Shown: in pieces, positions 61,622-64,000 of the stretch
Layout of the letters: every line of letters begins with the position of its first letter
How positions within the stretch are numbered: the first letter of the stretch is position 1
From: Geodermatophilus poikilotrophus
GTDB taxonomy: Bacteria > Actinomycetota > Actinomycetes > Mycobacteriales > Geodermatophilaceae
Reading direction: 5' to 3'
Assembly: GCF_900111455.1 (NCBI RefSeq)
Contig: NZ_FOIE01000006.1
Coordinates: 186,001-250,000 of the forward strand
DNA: 64,000 nt
Notes under the pieces: model-generated
What the model was told of the DNA's origin: nothing
The model's database searches: none
What the model saw: only the letters and a program-made list of their open reading frames with translations
Made by a program: the position numbers and the translations under genes

Positions 61622-62785
61622 TCACAGCGGTGAGTCGGACGCCCCACCCGGGGGGAAGACGCGCAGCACCCGGTCGTCGTCCTCGGCCGGTGTGCCGATG
61701 CCGTCCTTGTTCGACGTCGTGATCCACAGCGCGCCCTCGCCGTCGAGGACGACGGTCCGCAGCCGGCCGTACCGGTCGGTGAGGAAGGCGCCGGGCTCCT
61801 CGGCCAGCACACCGCCGCCGTCGAGCTGCACCGTGTGCACCCGCCGGCCGTCCAGGGAGCCGATGAAGACGGTGCGGCCGGCGACCGCGCAACCGCCGAG
61901 CCCGCCCGCCTCCGTCGGGAACTGCACGACGGGGCCGGTGCTCGCCGGGCCCGCCGTCGGCCAGCCGGCGTCGCCGGCCTCGAGGACGGCGTTGAGCTCG
62001 TCGGGCCCGGAGGCGGCGTCGTCGGTGGCGTACAGCGACGCCTCGCCGCCCACGCACAGCGCGGTGACGTCGGCGTGGCCGCTGCTGTGCACGGAGCCCG
62101 CGCCCACCGGGCGGCCGAAGACGTCGACGTGCAGCACCTTGCCGGCCAGCGACGCGGGGTCCTGGGCCAGGGGTGCGTTCCCGGTGTCGCCGGTGCCCAC
62201 GAACAGCGTGCCGTCGCCGGCGAAGACCAGCCCGCCACCGTTGTGCGTCTCGCCGCGCGGGATGCCGGTGAGCACCGGGTTCGGGGTGCCGCCCATCGGG
62301 AAGCGGACCACCCGGTTGTCGGTGGCGGTCGAGACGTAGGCGTAGAAGAGCCCGTCCTCGGCGAAGGTGGGCGAGAGTGCCAGGCCCAGCAGCCCCCCGT
62401 CGCCGCCGGTGTCGATGCCGCTGACGGTCATGAGCTCGCGGGCGGGGGAGCGGTCCGGGAAGACCTGCAGCAGCCGCCCGGTCTCCCGCTCCCCGACGAC
62501 CGCGGTGCCGTCGGGCAGCACGACCAGCCCGGTGGGGACGGTCAGGCCGGAGGCCACCACGTTCGGGTCGCCGCCGTCCTCCTCGCTCTCCGGGTCGGCC
62601 GGGTCCCCCGGGCCGGGTGCCTGCGGGGACTCCGTGGGCGGCCCCACCTGCGGCGGTGGACCCTCCGGCCGCGGCCGGAAGGGGCCGGCCGGCTCGTAGC
62701 CGTCGCTGCCGCACCCGGCCAGGGCGACGGCGAGCAGGGCGGCGCCGGCCAGGCCCCGTCCCCCTCGCGCGCGCTGCCGGCTCAC
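61622..62785 (-). CDS. Glucose/sorbosone dehydrogenase-like lipoprotein (LppZ-like)
   Basis: A 387-residue exported protein with a lipobox (LAVALAGCGSDG) and a Pro-rich linker. A six-bladed beta-propeller of the soluble glucose/sorbosone dehydrogenase type follows: VPTGLVVLPDGTAVVGERETGRL, GGLLGLALSPTFAEDGLFYAYV, THNGGGLVFAGDGTLFVGTGD and closing ALWITTSNKDG. PQQ- and calcium-binding residues cannot be confirmed by eye, so enzymatic activity is uncertain. Mtb LppZ (Rv3006), near gatB, is the likely counterpart (from memory). The GTG at 62783-62785 is chosen by signal peptide position. Confidence 0.82.
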   Translation of the reverse strand: MSRQRARGGRGLAGAALLAVALAGCGSDGYEPAGPFRPRPEGPPPQVGPPTESPQAPGPGDPADPESEEDGGDPNVVASGLTVPTGLVVLPDGTAVVGERETGRLLQVFPDRSPARELMTVSGIDTGGDGGLLGLALSPTFAEDGLFYAYVSTATDNRVVRFPMGGTPNPVLTGIPRGETHNGGGLVFAGDGTLFVGTGDTGNAPLAQDPASLAGKVLHVDVFGRPVGAGSVHSSGHADVTALCVGGEASLYATDDAASGPDELNAVLEAGDAGWPTAGPASTGPVVQFPTEAGGLGGCAVAGRTVFIGSLDGRRVHTVQLDGGGVLAEEPGAFLTDRYGRLRTVVLDGEGALWITTSNKDGIGTPAEDDDRVLRVFPPGGASDSPL

Positions 62786-62811
62786 CCCTCGAACAGTACG
62801 TGCGCCGGATC

Positions 62812-62863
62812 GCCCCGTCCCGGGTCCGGCTCCGAGCCTGCGGGGGTGCGGGGGACGGGGTCC
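62812..62863. repeat. Type 1 intergenic palindrome next to a promoter
   Basis: GCCCCGTCCC (62812-62821) pairs with GGGACGGGG (62852-62860). Unlike other copies it lies between divergent gene starts, directly before the -10 box TAAGGT (62867-62872) of the dehydrogenase gene, so a role other than termination is possible here. Confidence 0.7.
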
Positions 62864-62866
62864 TCC

Positions 62867-62880
62867 TAAGGTCGAGGGCC
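62867..62880 (+). promoter_or_regulatory. -10 element, leaderless start of the D-2-hydroxyacid dehydrogenase gene
   Basis: TAAGGT at 62867-62872 is followed by eight bases and the GTG at 62881. Confidence 0.45.
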
Positions 62881-63843
62881 GTGCGCACCGAGTCCCGCGG
62901 TCCCTCCGTCGTCGGCCCCGACGAGACGCTGCACGTCCTCGTCCCCACCCCGGCGCTGGCCGAGGAGGTCGAGCGGCTGTCCCCGCGGGTGCGCGCGTAC
63001 CCGGTGGACGCCGACGCCGGCCCACCCACCGGCGAGGCCACCCGGGCGCAGGTGTGGGTGCCGCGGGTCAACCGCGCGACCCTGCCCGGGGACGAGTTCT
63101 TCGACGCGCTGCCCCGGCTGCGCCTGGTCCAGCTGCTCAGCGCCGGCGCGGAGCGGTTCGTCGGCCACCTGCCCGAGGGCGTGCTGCTCTGCAACGCCCG
63201 CGGTGCCCACACGCCCTCGACCGCGGAGTGGGCGGTCACCGCGACGCTGGCGGCCCAGCGCGGCATCCCGTTCTTCGTCCGCGAGCAGGACGCCGGCCGC
63301 TGGTCGTTCGCCACCCACTCCTCCCTGGTCGGTGCCCGCGTGCTCGTCCTGGGCGCCGGCGACATCGGCCGCACGATCGGCCGGATGCTCGCGGGCTTCG
63401 ACGTCGAGCTGACCTCGGTCGCACGGACGCCGCGGGAGGGGGTCCACGGCACCGACGAGCTGCCCCGGCTGCTGCCGGTGGCCGACGTGGTGGTCGTCGT
63501 CGTGCCGCTCACCCCGGCCACGACCGGGATGGTGGACGCCGCCTTCCTCGCCGCCATGCCGGACGGCGCCCTGCTGGTCAACGCGGCCCGCGGCGCCGTC
63601 GTCGACACCGACGCACTCCTGGCCGAACTCTCGTCGGGCCGGCTGCGCGCCGCCCTGGACGTCACCGACCCGGAGCCGCTGCCGCCGGGCCACCCGCTCT
63701 GGTCGGCGCCCGGGCTGCTGCTCACCCCGCACGTGGCCGGGGAGGTCCCGGCGACCGACGCGCGTGCCGCGGCCGCGCTGACCGCGCAGCTGGCCCGCGT
63801 GCTGGCCGGCGAGCCGTTGGTCAACGTGGTGGACGCCTACTGA
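62881..63843 (+). CDS. D-2-hydroxyacid dehydrogenase family protein
   Basis: A 320-residue NAD-dependent oxidoreductase. The nucleotide-binding turn is VLVLGAGDIGRTIGRML. The active-site Arg (NAARGAVVDTDAL), Glu (DVTDPEPLPPGHPLW) and His (LLTPHVAG) are in the usual positions. The substrate is unknown; the short lid and Ser-rich WSFATHSSLVGAR are like the GhrA/GhrB-like and SerA-related group rather than SerA itself, since there is no ACT domain. The start is GTG 62881. It diverges from the LppZ-like gene. Confidence 0.85.
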   Translation: MRTESRGPSVVGPDETLHVLVPTPALAEEVERLSPRVRAYPVDADAGPPTGEATRAQVWVPRVNRATLPGDEFFDALPRLRLVQLLSAGAERFVGHLPEGVLLCNARGAHTPSTAEWAVTATLAAQRGIPFFVREQDAGRWSFATHSSLVGARVLVLGAGDIGRTIGRMLAGFDVELTSVARTPREGVHGTDELPRLLPVADVVVVVVPLTPATTGMVDAAFLAAMPDGALLVNAARGAVVDTDALLAELSSGRLRAALDVTDPEPLPPGHPLWSAPGLLLTPHVAGEVPATDARAAAALTAQLARVLAGEPLVNVVDAY

Positions 63844-63879
63844 GGTCCCCACGGGGGCGGTCGGTGCGCCCGGCGACGG

Positions 63880-64000
63880 CTACCGGGGCTCGGCGGGAGC
63901 GGGGATGCGGCCGCCGGAGACGTCGGCCAGGCGGGGCAGGTCGCGGGCGCGCAGCACCGGCAGCCGCACCTCGGTGCGGCGGGTGGTGACCAGCCACAGG
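63880..64000 (-). CDS. 3' end of a minus-strand gene, possibly a PH-domain protein
   Basis: The minus strand is open from the window edge to a TAG at 63880-63882, giving a C-terminal piece of about 39 residues that includes LWLVTTRRTEVRLPVLR and RARDLPRLADVSGG and ends IPAPAEPR. The codon third positions are G/C as in real genes here. By position after gatB and lppZ it may be the PH-domain protein (Cfp6, Rv3004 in Mtb), recalled from memory. The piece is too short to be sure. Confidence 0.5.
   Translation of the reverse strand, partial: LWLVTTRRTEVRLPVLRARDLPRLADVSGGRIPAPAEPR

Overview
The window comes from a high-GC actinobacterium. The codon third positions are almost all G or C, GTG starts are as common as ATG, and the gene set includes NucS mismatch endonuclease, GlgE-pathway glucan synthesis, crotonyl-CoA carboxylase/reductase, ethylmalonyl-CoA mutase, a FilP/Scy-like coiled-coil protein and GatCAB. 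I infer a relative of Geodermatophilaceae (Blastococcus, Geodermatophilus, Modestobacter), but this is from gene content only. It is chromosomal core sequence. I see no rRNA, tRNA, CRISPR array, prophage, plasmid or transposase genes.

Layout. 1-9.9 kb: the murA 3' end, a class III adenylate cyclase, a small membrane protein, ethylmalonyl-CoA mutase (ecm), a Gfo/Idh/MocA oxidoreductase, a DUF2071 protein, an atypical crotonase, a DAACS transporter, a lipoprotein and nucS. 10-24 kb: a double-domain 3-hydroxyacyl-CoA dehydrogenase, a sortase/DUF4397 pair, a polarity coiled-coil protein, ccr, methylmalonyl-CoA epimerase, an alpha/beta hydrolase, thiolase, meaB, an FAD oxidoreductase, a MarR regulator and a thioredoxin-TPR protein. 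24-40 kb: a zinc metallopeptidase lipoprotein, the glgE-treS-mak-glgB operon on the minus strand, divergent glgP, an FHA protein and glgX. 40-52.5 kb: an ABC ATPase, two GT-C-like membrane proteins, enoyl-CoA hydratase, etfBA, an MFS exporter, cysteine desulfurase, mnmA and a MetE-like protein. 52.5-64 kb: an M16-type peptidase fusion, ligA, an ACT protein, gatC-gatA-(66 aa membrane protein)-gatB, a glucose/sorbosone dehydrogenase lipoprotein, a D-2-hydroxyacid dehydrogenase and the 3' end of one more gene. From memory, the order resembles two M. tuberculosis blocks (about Rv1315-Rv1328 and Rv3041c-Rv3004) placed side by side.

How the genes work together. Thiolase, hydroxyacyl-CoA dehydrogenase, Ccr, epimerase, Ecm, the MeaB chaperone and ETF cover much of the ethylmalonyl-CoA route for acetyl-CoA assimilation. 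A palindrome of the form TTACYGGYCRGTAA lies in front of ecm, ccr, the dehydrogenase gene and etfBA, which suggests one shared regulator. TreS, Mak, GlgE and GlgB turn trehalose into branched alpha-glucan, and GlgP and GlgX degrade it. The MnmA and cysteine desulfurase pair makes 2-thiouridine in tRNA. GatCAB makes Gln-tRNA and/or Asn-tRNA.

The strongest unexplained signal is non-coding. A family of about 55-bp imperfect palindromes sits directly behind stop codons throughout the window, in two sequence types. In at least four places one type lies nested between the two arms of the other. Other unusual points are a GlgB with a lysine/alanine-rich histone-like N-terminal tail, an M16 peptidase fused to a possible PH-like domain and membrane anchor, a glutamate-transporter homologue with altered sodium-site residues, and a GatC whose first motif is triplicated in frame.
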